Assembly (NCBI GenBank): GCA_946811695.1
Contig: OX328123.1
Span: forward strand, 38,970,054-39,034,053
Length of the DNA stretch: 64,000 bases
Direction: 5' to 3'
Source: Gonocerus acuteangulatus
Taxonomy: Eukaryota; Arthropoda; Insecta; Hemiptera; Coreidae
Shown here in pieces: positions 10,073 through 21,537 of this stretch. The notes beneath the pieces were generated by a model that had not been told where the DNA came from, made no database searches, and saw only the letters and a list, made by a program, of their open reading frames with translations. Position numbers and translations under genes: made by a program. How positions within the stretch are numbered: position 1 is the stretch's first letter; each line of letters starts with the position of its first letter.

Positions 10073-13000
10073 CTTTGTACCATCGTTTTTTTCATGATTA
10101 TGTGTTCTGAAACCTGAAATTTTCTAGTTGGCACTTCTGGATTGTGACATGAGGTCAACCTCATAAGCAGATTTCCTCCTTATGGAGGGTTGAAGAAAAC
10201 TCGAACAGGAATAAATAAATATCCTGGTTTTTTTTTTATTCTAATAATTTAGATTTATAGGAAACTCAAAATTAAAGGGGGGCGGACCATCCAGTCAGTG
10301 GTTAAGGTTTAAATATGTAGTCTTCCTTGTACAGGCTTTAATGTATTTAATAATGCTAAGTATACAATGTTTTTTTCATGACACCTTTTTCTAAGAATGT
10401 TTATTCTATCAATTTTAAATAGAAGGTAAATAGTACTTCAGTTAATACTTGAACAAATTTCTTTTTTTAGGACCTAGGCCTTGAACATATTATGACATTA
10501 AACTTAGACAATAATGCTATTCAGTCTGTAGCACTGAATGCTTTTTCAGCACTCTCTAAACTTCGTTTTCTTGATTTGAGTGGTAACCATCTTTATCATC
10601 TGCCAAATGGAATATTTGAAAACAATCCTAATCTACAATATCTTTCCTTGCGAGGAAATCCATTACGTTATATGACAGCAAACCAACCTTTCATTATATC
10701 TGATTCTCTAAAGGTATGTTACATTGGATGCTAGGGCAAATAGTTATTTTTTGTTGAGTTTATCATTTATACAAGCTGCTATAACTTTAGGTTCTGGACA
10801 TCAGTAACTGCAGACTAAATTATGTTCACAAGGCTGCGTTTACAGCTTTGCAATCACTAGCAAAGCTAAATCTCTCACAGAATCATATCGGATCTCTTGA
10901 CCTCATCACATTTGAAAATATGACTAAACTTGCTGAACTAGATTTGAACGAGTACGTATTTTGATAGTACTTTACTTTATTTATTTGTTTGGTGAGTTCC
11001 ACAACATTGGTGAAAAACTCATTTCTTTTGTTTGTTATCAAAAAAAGCTAAATAAATAAATTAACAACTTAACCCTTTTATTGCTGGCGAATGAAGGGAC
11101 TTGCAGTGCCAAGTATGCTCGATGCTTATCCATCTAGCTTCCCCATATGCTTGCCAATCTCTCCTCATCTCAACCTCAATACCGTTTGACTTTTTTGTCT
11201 CTCAGCATCCTCTAGTTATATATTTGGAATTATTACCTTATAATATTGTCCTTTATATTGGTAACTTTATACTAAACTAAAAGAAATGTTCTATCATGGA
11301 CTAACTAATCTGAAGAAATAAACTAATCTGAAGAAATACCCCAAAATTTTCTTCTCTTCTCTCCTGGAGCATTTGCCTTATCTCTTCATCAGACCGAAAA
11401 CGAGGTGCATTCTCACTCATATCTAAGGAAGCTATTTATATCGACCGCACTAAACAAGATCCAAATTGTGACTGAAAAATATAAACAGAAACAATACATC
11501 TAAAGACACAAATCTGAGTACAACCCTGCAAAAAGCCGGCGAGGCAAACCAGCTTTAACCTGCAACAATTACCCATAACAATGTGGATTGTAGGGCTTTA
11601 CAATTTTTTTATAGATTTTAATATACTTGCACAATGTTTAATTTCAATTATTATACAAAGAAGATTCGTTGAATTTATAAATTTGAAGAACCGGGTGAAG
11701 CTCTATTCGTAAATAATAAAATCTACAGGTCTAGCAGTTACAAGATATTTGAGATATAAAGCCTCTGTTACTTTGAAATTTAGAGAAAAATTATTAATCA
11801 TTACAGATTCTAAAAATGCTCGGAAAATTTAATGCATTATTTCATTATGACTTCTTTAGATGCCTCAGGGGTAAGACATTGATCTCTGACGTGGATTTAG
11901 TGAAGCTGAGAATGCTCTTTATTCTCGCAAGGTCCCACTGAATTTATACGAGCTAATGAATAGCACGTTAACTCGTGTGGAGTGTCAGGGGTACCGACAG
12001 TGGAACACGAGTTATCTCGTGTGGAGCACCTGGAGCCCTGCAAGTTGAACACGAATCAAATCGTTCAGAGTACCGAAAGGGTTAAAGCTCAACAAAACAT
12101 ACAAAAGAAGATAAAGTAAAAATAAATAATAAAGATTAAAAATATGCAATTTAAATAGTGGCTGTGAATATTAAATGAATTATTTAGTTTGGGTTATAAA
12201 CCAGTAAGAGTATATTTACAGTAAGTGTATACAGGGTGTCTACTACTTTTGTGAAAGCCAATTTCATGACTTGAAATGCAAATTTGGTGCCCAATAATAA
12301 GAAAATAATTTTACTTAAAAAGGAAAAACCTTAACATTTAGGTTTAAAGTATTTGTAATCTTACATGGATCACCGTGATATCTATTAACTTACAATTTTA
12401 CAAACATATAAAACAATTAATTCAACTGGAATAGAAAGGCTACTATTCTAAACAAACAGAAAGGCTACTCTTGATAATTCACTTGCAAGGTTAACAGAAA
12501 ATATAACAAAAAATTTTAATGACAAGAAACATACTGGTATGCTACTGATTGACGTAGAGAAGGCATTCGACACAGTCTGGCACCACAGGCTTATATATAA
12601 ACTCATTAACCTAAATATACCTCCATACCTTATTCACTTAATATACTCATTTCATATTAACGAACATTCTTCATTAATATAAACTCCAGAACCTCAAGCA
12701 TACAATCCATACCAGCATACAATCCATACCATTATTTAATTTATATATTAATGATCAGCCAACACTCACTAGTCTTTCACTATTTGCCAATGATACTGCC
12801 CTGTATACAAGCTCATTCAGACTCGATACAATAGTAAAGAGATTGCAATGTAGTTTTAAAAAGATCCATGCATTTTATTCCAAATGGAAAATAAAAATAA
12901 ATCACGCAAAAACAGAAGCAGTTCTGTTTACCAAAAGAAGACCGTGCCAAGAAATTAATATTAAAATTCACAATAATATAATTCTATGGGCTCACCATTC

Positions 13001-15481
13001 AAAATATTTAGGACTAATTCTAGATAGAGGTCTCACCTTCACCGAGCACATAAACTAGAGGCGGGATAGGTGCATGAAATTGCTATATTCAATGTTCCCA
13101 TATTTTAATAAAAAATGTAAATTAAGTCCTAAAAATATGTATGTATGTATGAATGGGGTTTAAGGACGAAGAACGTCAAAGGTTACCATCGTCCTGTAAA
13201 GTGTTTTTCAATGAAAATTATTTTGTACTATAAAGGTATGCACTACATATATTGTCGAGGATGCTCTTTAGTTGTAATGTTATATAATGTTCAAAAAGGG
13301 TTTTTAAAAATGGTTCTGAAACTGCTATGGCTAATATAATTGTTTTACATGGATACTGCTAAAATAATAATTATGGTGATATGAGCTTGGTCCGTTACGG
13401 CATATTATTTAAAACTATACGCAATCAATGCATCTGCGTTCAAGGTATAGAATATATACAGAAATTATTTATTTTATTTTTTATTATTTTTTTTTTATTT
13501 TTTTTATTTTCTAAAAATAAAACAATTCTTTATAAAAATGATAAAACAATTCTTTATAAAATGATTATACGCCCAGTACTGTTATATGCCAGTCCTGTTT
13601 GGAGTTCAACCTGTTCAACAAACTATAAAAAACTTCGGGTTATCCAAAACATCTGTTTCAGAATTATAAATGACTATCCCAATTACACTAAAATTACTGA
13701 CATGCATGATGAGCTGGAAATGCCGACAATCACAGACTATATACACACACACTCATGACTAAATTCTTTCTTTCAGTACAACTATCAGACAATCCATTAA
13801 TAGCTGAAATAGGCAATTATAACAAAGAAACTCTTAGACAATACACCCACAGACGGACCAAACACATACTTTTGACCTCATCTCAGTAAGTTAAATATTA
13901 TCAGGTGTATGTATTATACTCGTATTTTGCTTGTTTTTTTTTTTTGTTTTTTTTTTTATAATTTTTCCCAAAGTTTCAACATTACTTGTAAAGATCATTG
14001 TGTATGTAGTTTGACAATAATGACATGTAAAATATATAATAGCATGTAAGACTAAATGTAAATATTGTATATTCACTTTGTAAATAAAAATTTCTTCTTC
14101 TTCTTGATAAGTCCATCCCTATTTGTGCGGACGGGAGTAAGGAATTGTACTCCGGAATACTAGTACCTCGTCACAAGGGAAATATTCCTTACAAACTTCC
14201 CCATACCAAATCCCTATCCCTCTGCTTTTCCTGCTTAGAATTGCAGCTCAATCTCACGGTGTTATTCCACACCTGCAGGATCATAAAGCATATTCCCTCA
14301 TGTTGTTTATGTATTTATTACAGTTAACTTTCGTTAAGTCACTCTTCAAGGGAACGTGAGAAATGGTTCGATTTACCTACAGTTCATCGATTCCCACTAG
14401 GGGCGGTGGCTTTTCTTTAGAAACAAGAAAATACATCAGAAAAGGGTGGTGCCCTGTAGATAACCCGTCCTAAAATTCTGAGTTAATTACAATGGACCTT
14501 AAAATTTAAATTAAATTAATAAAACGTACATCATATGTTAATGAGTTACTTTACTTTTAAAAGTGAAGAAACGATGATACTACAAATTTTACAATGCCTA
14601 AGGAATTAGCAGCCTCAAAAATATTGAACAATGGTAGCAGAATTCAAAATTTCTAAAAATATTACTAACTAATTATTTGTAATCTTTGTACACAATTTAG
14701 TAAATTAAAGTCACAATCTCAATATTTTTTGACATTTTCGTGCAGTAGACACCCTGGTATATCGTCAGGCAGCCTCATTGCAGAGTACTTTAACTACTAC
14801 CAGACAATACAATATTAGGTGTAATAGATTGTAATCATTTTCGACCTGTTAAGAAGCATTTAATGTTAGCAAATATATATTATACTGAAAAATTAGAAAA
14901 ATACAATTTTTTAATTTGATGATATATATTGAAGTGCATTTCATTATGTATTTATTTGTGAGCTGTATTTCTGTTGTAGGAACAGACTGTCATGTGATCC
15001 AGGAACAGAAGAACTAGTATCATGGTTGAAATCAAAGAAAATAAAAACGAATGGAACACCTTGCCAACCTCTTTCTAAGACAGTATTACCTGTTGGGCCG
15101 ATGATGGAAAAAATGATGATTTTAGACGGCATGAGACCAGTAGAAAGCGAATTTGATGAGTATTCACTAAATGCTTCCAATGAATGTATCTGCTCCAGTT
15201 CTAAAGATGATTATAAAAATAAAGATAGAGATATTTTTGATGACAATAATAATAATGAAGACAATTTAAAATCAAAAGAGAGTAAAAAAATGTTAAAACA
15301 TTATAATCCTTTATTTTTAATACTTGCTTTTGCAAATGGAGTAATAGTTGGAGTAGCCATAGCTTTATCTTTCTGGGTATGTTCCAGATGGTTGAGAGTG
15401 AGAAGATCTCGTAATAACCTAATATCTTACAATGTTATAGATAATGAAGGGCCTCCCCCAGCTTACAGTGATTTATTTTAA
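9197..15481 (+). CDS. Leucine-rich-repeat single-pass membrane protein, 4 exons, 373 aa
   Basis: Spliced CDS: 9197-9412, 10471-10713, 10791-10951, 14980-15481. All junctions are GT-AG (donors GTAAGT, GTATGT, GTACGT) and the phases fit (0, 0, 2), giving one open frame of 373 codons. Residues 1-18 are a hydrophobic signal peptide. Residues 20-37 form an LRRNT-type cysteine cap (C20, C24, C26, C37). Leucine-rich repeats follow from about residue 53 to 207 (for example LNLDNNAIQSV, LDLSGNHLYHL, LDISNCRLNYV, LNLSQNHIGSL). A short LRRCT-like segment has C212 and C235. An acidic Asn/Asp-rich juxtamembrane stretch leads to a transmembrane helix at about 318-341 and a basic cytoplasmic tail ending GPPPAYSDLF. 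Known of the family: extracellular LRR proteins act in adhesion or ligand recognition. The PPAY motif (366-369) could bind WW domains. The first Met is chosen because it opens the signal peptide. Intron 3 (4 kb) is filled with transposons. AATAAA occurs at about 15914. I cannot name an orthologue. Confidence 0.85.
9950..10190 (+). repeat. Short (AT)n-core repeat in LRR gene intron 1
   Basis: AAACAGACAGACACACACAC then (AT)n (about 10012-10071), then GTTCTGAAACCTGAAATTTT and GGCACTTCTGGATTGTGACA. Same right half as the copies at 36890 and 41300. Confidence 0.72.
11069..12085. mobile_element. piggyBac-like non-autonomous element in LRR gene intron 3
   Basis: Bounded by TTAA: TTAACCCTTTTATTGC at the left and GTACCGAAAGGGTTAA at the right. 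The interior carries repeats of AACACGAGTTA-like palindromic units (11955-12070). TTAA duplication with CCCTTT ends is the piggyBac signature. Confidence 0.72.
12425..14106 (+). pseudogene. Jockey-like reverse transcriptase relic
   Basis: In pieces: TGMLLIDVEKAFDTVWHHRL (about 12536-12595, RT motif with the first catalytic Asp), then FANDTALYTSS in place of FADDTAL (catalytic Asp changed to Asn, about 12784), HSKYLGLILDRGLTFTEHIN (12996-13055), MIIRPVLLYASPVW (13561-13602) and RVIQNICFRIINDYP (13638-13682). A 3' tail of TTCTTCTTCTTC follows at 14091. A segment of about 380 bp starting near 13131 interrupts the frame between two copies of CTAAAAAT, and a short AAACAATTCTTTATAAAAATG unit is duplicated. 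Dead copy in intron 3 of the LRR gene. Confidence 0.82.
14380..14516 (+). mobile_element. SINE family A, 5'-truncated
   Basis: Begins within the box B region (GATTCCCACTAGGGGCGGTG) and runs through GGTGGTGCCCTGTAGATAACC to AAAATTTAAATTAAATTAAT. It lies in intron 3 of the LRR gene. Confidence 0.75.
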
Positions 15482-16570
15482 TATTCGATTCTTCCTGTGA
15501 TAACTTAGAGCACTATCTATACCATGACTATTTTGTAAGATATTTATAAAACATGGAATGTATTAAAAGCATCATTTAACACTCTGTACATCAGTCGGAC
15601 TATGAAATTTTAATAATCAATTTATTTAGAGCTTGTGATCTTTTAAAAAACTAGTTCAACTCATAACTAATAAAAAAATAAGGCAAATCTCACAGTATTG
15701 CCAGGGTGCAAACTTAATATAAAACCACTGAAAAACAAAAAGGTATTTGAATATCAAATTTTTTTTTGGTTTTAAAAAAAAATTAATACGTAAATAAAAA
15801 ACTTAATCATTTAAGTCGCCTATTTTCATGAGTAGACAAACATAACTTTATTTATTGTATTTCATAGAAATTTATTATTATTAAGCTTATGTTATTTTTT
15901 TTTACTATGGAAAAATAAATCAAAAAGCATTATTAGGTGTAGTGTATTATTAAATGTGCTTAAAATTAAATATTAAAGAAACCTTAAATAAATTCTTTGC
16001 ATCACATTTTATATACTGTTCTTACAAATATAATTATTAATAATAATTGCCTTCAATTTGTGGTTCTTCAAGAATTTTAAATTTAATGAAGGCCATCAAG
16101 AATGTGCTATTATTTTCAGAGCTACAAAACCCCTAAAGCTGACAATAACAAAATATATGCTTATGAAATAACAATAATGGCATACCATTTATTTTACATA
16201 CAATAAAGATTTGAACAAATAGTATGAGTATTGTTATTATTTATTACCATTATAAGGCATACAGATCCTAGATTTAATTTATAAGTATTACAACTTGTAT
16301 GTTAACCCCACAATGTAGATATGCATCATCTAATGCCTCTTCAGGAGCCTAGACACTAAATACATCCTAATAGAATGTAGACGAACCATCCGCTAGAATG
16401 GCCACGTCTCAACTGAAGACCATCTACGTAACAAAAATAGCCTGAAGAGGAATTAGATGATTCGAAACATGTAGAGCTATTTTAATAAATGGACTATTAT
16501 GTTAATTTCAAATTTATAATTTTACTTATTTTTTTTTCACTATCTACCCCTGTCAATACTTTTAATTAAA
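15482..16570. other. 3' flank of the LRR gene, no gene seen
   Basis: AT-rich. AATAAA at 15914 and AATAAAG at 16204 are candidate polyadenylation signals. At 16330-16460 GATGCCTCTTCAGGAGCCTA and CCTGAAGAGGAATTAGATGA form a loose inverted pair, a possible MITE remnant. Confidence 0.4.
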
Positions 16571-17646
16571 AGTCCGTCACGCAGGAGCTGCATAACTAAG
16601 CACTTTCCTCAGAATTTGGGTAGTGTAGACTGCTTTCCAGAACAATTTGCTTAAAATATCCTACACAAATAAAATAAAAACATGAATAGTTCTCTTATAA
16701 ATTTGTAATGAGTAACTGATCAATTATTAATTTGCTTCCAGAGTTATGTTTACACATGGTACCTATTACACTACGTAATAAATACAAAAAACCTCATATT
16801 ATCGTATTTTGATCTAACGCAGGAACAGGATACAGTCACTCTAGTGGTAGAAAGCGCTCCTTGCGGAGGCTTTGTGAGCCTACGTCTGGCGGGCTTTTCT
16901 ATTGAAATATATTACAAATTAAACCCCCGCTTTCCGATTGACCGATTCAGCTCATTTTTACAACACTTCTTTCTCATGAGTTACCCACGACGTATACCAC
17001 GTTTCGTTACAATACAGCAGAAATTACGACCGGTATGAGTATAATAGGAATTTGGGTCCGGAGTAAACCCCCCCTTCTAATGAACCGATTCAGTTTATTT
17101 TTACAACACATATTTACCTGTAGATTACCACTACGAATACCGAGTTTCGTCGAAATATACCAAAAATCACGGCTGGTAGTGGCGAAATGGTATTGTGGGT
17201 CCGGAGTAAACCCCCCCTCCTAATGAACCGATTTAGTTTATTTTTACAACACATATTTACCTGTAGATTACCACTACGAATACCGAGTTTCGTCGAAATA
17301 TACCAAAAATCACGGCTGGTAGTGGCGAATTGGTATTGTGGGTCCAGAGTAAACCCCCCCTTCTAATGAACCGATTTAGTTCATTTTTATATCTCAATTT
17401 TCTCTCTATATTAACACAACGAATACCAAGTTTCGTTGAAATATAACAAATATTACGGCTGACATAGTCAAATTAGTGTTATGGGTTCGGGATAAACCCC
17501 CCCTTCTGGTGGACCGACTTTGGTGGTTAACGAACTCGTTCAATCGTTTGCTAATTGAATGCTATATACCAAGTTTCGTGACGAAAAAACAAAAACTCTG
17601 GCCGCTATCGTGTTAACAGACATATATATATATATATATACACATA

Positions 17647-17700
<54 letters not shown>

Positions 17701-17860
17701 TATATATAAATTTTAACGGGGGTCATTTTCGGTGTCTACTAGGTAGGATCGATAAAGATTTGAAGACATTTTTCAAAAATTCCGTCATGAGTCCAACCTC
17801 AATAGCTACTTTCCTTCGGAGGAAAGTGCTAAAAATTAGAACTTATAAAGAAATCTACAC
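16571..17860 (+). repeat. (AT)n-core repeat, long copy
   Basis: A left part of about 1 kb (from AAAGTCCGTCACGCAGGAGC) contains three nested 170-bp subrepeats around AGTAAACCCCCCCTTCTAATG and ACCGAGTTTCGTCGAAATAT. It ends GTGTTAACAGACATATATAT, runs into an (AT)n tract (17623-17710) and continues with a right part AAATTTTAACGGGGGTCATT. The same two halves recur at 47581 and 49371. Confidence 0.82.
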
Positions 17861-18129
17861 CGTCACATTGATCTATCAATTTTATAGAAGAAAAGTCGAA
17901 AATGCGATGTCGTCGTAGAAAGTCAATTTACGTGTCAAAACGTGCTCAAGTCTTCTATTCATTGAAAACAGAACATTTTTTTTAGCTAGTTTAACCCAAA
18001 CCTGTTTAAAACAATAAGGAAGGCAACCATTGCTGGTCACTTGCTGTTGCTCTGCTTAGTCTTGTTCCAACTACGATCTTTGTAAGGTGTGTTGTAAAAA
18101 TTGTGTGCAAATTATAAATTCTTTTCACA

Positions 18130-18847
18130 ATGGATTTATTACCTAGTGGTATGTTCTTTATAAATACATAATGTATATCTAATAACAGAAATACATATCA
18201 AAGAAAAAAAATATTAATGAAATTATTACTAGATTGTTCATATTTTGTTCATTACTCAAGTATGAGTAAGGTTTAAAAAAAAAGTTCCAATTCCAAATAT
18301 TTTTTTTCGATAAGTCTTAAGCTTCTACTTTACTGTCTTGAGACTTTCAGCTCCCCCTTTTAATGCAAATTTAAATTTAGTTTAGGGACTCATATAGAAG
18401 CTGAAGAATCCGCGGCGAAAGACAGTGGGCGAAAATCACCTTTTAGGTGGACAAAATTCAAAAAAATATTTTACAAATCACTTACTAAATACTGAGTATT
18501 AGTAGGATTAAGGTAAAATGTAAATATTTACTTTCTTGGATCATCAACAGGCGACGGAAGGGAATATTAATCGGACTCTAAGAAAGGGAACATTTTTTCC
18601 AGTGTTTATTGCAGTTTTGTTCTTGTAATTACTTTTCCATTTTTTGAACAGAAACTATAAGTGTTTATTTAAATTTCATGTTACCGATGTATATGTAATT
18701 AGCCTATTGAAGTGTAGTTTACCACATGGTCCACTTCAAGAACTGTCATTAGAAAATGAGGCGGACGATACTGACTTGTCAAAAGAAAATGCTGAAGGAT
18801 GTAGCAGTATTGAATCAGACGATGATTGGTGGATATTTCGTTTTTAG
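18130..18847 (+). CDS. Putative small acidic protein, 3 exons, unrecognised
   Basis: Proposed exons: 18130-18148 (ATG, 19 nt, donor GTATGT), 18398-18446 (49 nt) and a last exon ending at TAG 18847. The last exon may start at 18652 (acceptor TTTTGAACAG, good pyrimidine tract, 87 aa in total) or at a downstream phase-compatible acceptor near 18721 that drops a hydrophobic stretch. Phases match at both junctions. The product starts MDLLPS, has a charged middle (EAEESAAKDSGRKSPF) and ends in an acidic segment containing SKEN (a KEN-like tripeptide) and SDDDWWIFRF. The third-exon frame has protein-like composition, unlike the surrounding AT-rich DNA. A 19-nt A run follows at about 18880. It could instead be a decayed transposon gene. 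I do not recognise the family and the model rests on splice logic alone. Confidence 0.42.
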
Positions 18848-19194
18848 TGCATAATATAATGGTATATATTTGTTATTATTAAAAAAAAAAAAAAAAAAAG
18901 TCAGTAAAATTACTTTTTTCTTCAAGTTATTAGTCTATTTTTGTTATTTATTTTTGAATTATAGCCTATGTATTATTTTTTATGAATATATGTATTATGT
19001 TTATGTAAATAATAGATGCAAAAAGGTACTACTTAAATGTTCCATAGATTTACAAAATGTTTTCCCAATTTTTATCTATTATGTCAAAACATTTGTTTGT
19101 TGGATATACTAAAAACTATGGGTCAATGATTTTTTTAAATATTTTTCTCTAACTCAGTGACCATAAAAATATTGAAAAACAAAAAAATAATTTT

Positions 19195-19303
19195 GTCGCC
19201 CTAAAAATGGATTTTTTCCGACTGTGCGGAGGTGGGAATCGAACCCACCATCTCCTGCTTATGAATCCAAGGCGCTAGCCACTAGACCATGGGAGACCCC
19301 TCT
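19195..19303 (-). mobile_element. tRNA-Glu-like SINE head, 3'-shortened
   Basis: The - strand has GGTCTCCCATGGTCTAGTGG (box A region) and GATGGTGGGTTCGATTCCCA (box B). It reads like a tRNA but continues into the same body as the SINE at 27361 (GGAAAAAATCCATTTT) and lacks a proper acceptor-stem match, so it is not a functional tRNA gene. Confidence 0.75.
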
Positions 19304-19756
19304 GGTATTCCTATTGAAAAATTTACAATCAGCTTTTTTAATATGCTCATTATCGGTTCAAAAGTTCTGAAATTAAAAAACAAAACAAAAAATGATAATT
19401 ATTTTCAAGTAGTAATTAATTGAGGGAACAAAAATGAATAAAACTGTTAGTTATCAACACTTTATTGTGATTAGTAGGGAACGGGTGTTCATGTAAAATA
19501 AAATTTTAAATATGTTCATATATATTTAACTATTTATCATGAAATATGTAATAAAAAAATCGAAAATATTTAGTACAAATACCAACCTAAAACACTATAA
19601 AATATTGAAAAGAAAAGCCTAAATAAAAAGTAGGAGCTCTGTACAAATGGAAAGAACAAAATTTCAAAATGTATAGTACAAAATGATTAAAGCTCTATAA
19701 CATATCTATTATATAAAAATGAGATGTATGCAGCGTTATTTGTGGAGTTCTCGATT

Positions 19757-20040
19757 TCGTAGAAGGTAGAAAAATAATGTCTCTCCACTGTTTTTCAAAG
19801 TATTTATTAGCAAAAGCTTTTCGAGAACATGGTTCTCATCGTCAGTGCATCTACAATAGGTAACATTATTTGTCATAGCTTTAGTAATAAGAATACTTAT
19901 AAATATTTCTGTAATTAATATATGCGTGTTTTTGTGAAAATTGTAGATGCACTGACGATGAGAACCATGTTCTCGAAAACCTTTTGCTAATAAATACTTT
20001 GAAAAACAGTGGAGAGACATTATTTTTCTACCTTCTACGA
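19757..20040. mobile_element. Fold-back element with 101-bp inverted repeats
   Basis: 19757-19857 and 19940-20040 are inverse of each other with about one mismatch (TCGTAGAAGGTAGAAAAATA at the outer ends). The loop is 82 bp. Confidence 0.85.
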
Positions 20041-20253
20041 TATAAAAATGAATCGCTAAATGTGTTGGTAAGCGCAAATCTCGAGAACAACTGAACCGAT
20101 TTCGCTAATTCTTTTTTTTAATAATATTCCTTGAAGTACGAGGATGGTTTTTATGGAGAGAAAAATTAAAAAAATTATATTTTTAACAGTTAACGTATTA
20201 GGTTATTTGTGTACAAGCAAAAATTTACTATAACAGTAATTATAAGAACATGT

Positions 20254-20461
20254 GGAGGCCCGGTGGCTGTGAGTGTTAAGGCTTGAGAACTTAACACTCC
20301 GTACCAAGGGTCGTGGGTTCAATTCCCACTATAGGGTGGTGGCTTTTCTTTAGAAAAAAGGAAAGGCATCAGCCCTATCCTGTCTAGAAAGGGTGGTAAC
20401 CTATAGATAACCCGTCCTAAAATTCGTATTGAATAATAATGGACGTTAAAATTTAAATAAA
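20254..20461 (+). mobile_element. tRNA-derived SINE family A, full copy inside a Helitron
   Basis: The head is GGAGGCCCGGTGGCTGTGAG with a box-B-like GGGTTCAATTCCCA. The body GGTGGCTTTTCTTTAGAAAA is followed by AAAGGGTGGTAACCTATAGA and a TTTAAATAAATA tail. The flanks TAAGAACATGT/TAAGGACATGT are the target duplication. The neighbouring Helitron copy (around 21829) has the empty site TAAGAACATGTAATCAC. Confidence 0.85.
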
Positions 20462-21537
20462 TAAGGACATGTAATCACTAGGTGACAATAGAATAACATG
20501 TTAATAATGCAATTTCAATTGATTTATATTTGCGTTAACGAAATAAAAAAGACCCTATTTTTCTATATTCCCCTACAAAAGATTCGTAATAATACTTATA
20601 GGTCAATTTGAACTTTTAATACAATACCATAAAGTTTAAGTGTTAGTGGAGGGGAAATATACCATCGTATATTTATACGATGGTAACGTTACTCAGAAAC
20701 TAATTGTCTATGGTAAAATGTAAATTATCTGTGGCAATATGTCACTTGAAATGTAAACGTCTCTTTCCTGTGCATCTATAATATTACAAATGTGTTGTGT
20801 CTTACTAAATATGCCTCCTATAAGACGGCGGACATATTTATGCAGAAGAACCCGAAATGCAATGAATCAAATTAATTATCAATTTCTAATCATACTGCCC
20901 AGGAACGTGAAGATCGCAATGAACGTGGAAGAATTCGGTTAAGACAGACCCGTGAAGCGCGACATTCGACTAATAATGGTGCAAGTTTGAATCGAGCTGC
21001 TGTCAATTGATTACAGTGCCTACAACTGTGTTGCTATTAGACCTATGAACTCAGATCGACTATAAACAAATCCCAGGGGCAGTCATTAAGTGTTTGTGGT
21101 CTTAATCTAGAAAACCCATGTTTCTCGCATGGTCAATTGTATGTTGCCTGTTACCGGGCTGGAAAACCATCTGCTCTGTTTGTTTACGCGCCAGGTAATC
21201 AAACAAAACATATCGTGTACCATAAAGTACTACAATAAAAATGAAACTTAATTGAGAATAACTAAAAATAAAATTAATTATAATAAGTAGGTGTCATAAT
21301 AAGAAATCTGTTATTGTAATTTTCATTGTGATTTTTTAAGGACTATTAAAAGAATTTTAAGTGTTTTATAATTTTTATTTTTTGGCATAATGTGATTGTT
21401 GAAGTATTAAGTTTCTTTTTTTCTTTTTTTTATCTTAGTTGCTGACCCGGTGTCCCAAATAGCAGAATAAGTATTAAAAGAAAAAAAAAATTAAAGAATC
21501 GACTGTTAGGCGGTACAAAGTTCGCCGGGTCAGCTAG

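Larger units (their letters stand above)
12231..14759. mobile_element. ACAGGGTGTCTACTAC-ended MITE split by a jockey-like LINE
   Basis: The left end ACAGGGTGTCTACTACTTTT and right end TTCGTGCAGTAGACACCCTG are inverted. The uninterrupted copy at 50246-50625 is only about 380 bp, so the extra 2 kb here is later insertion (mainly the LINE relic). Confidence 0.68.
19705..21537 (+). mobile_element. Non-autonomous Helitron, upstream copy
   Basis: Starts A^TCTATTATATAAAAATG and ends GCCGGGTCAGCTAG. Near the 3' end it retains helicase C-terminal coding sequence CFSHGQLYVACYRAGKPSAL (about 21119-21180), a Helitron hallmark, and near 20890 a decayed N-terminal segment (AQEREDRNERGRIRLRQTRE). It hosts a fold-back element (19757-20040) and a SINE (20254-20461). 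Confidence 0.8.

Noticed and set aside
9841..10164. Open frames rich in Ile-Tyr
   Set aside because: Translation of the (AT)n microsatellite. The same applies near 27060, 36070 and 41220.
19224..19297. Functional tRNA-Glu gene
   Set aside because: Box A and box B match, but no acceptor stem closes and the sequence continues into a SINE body.
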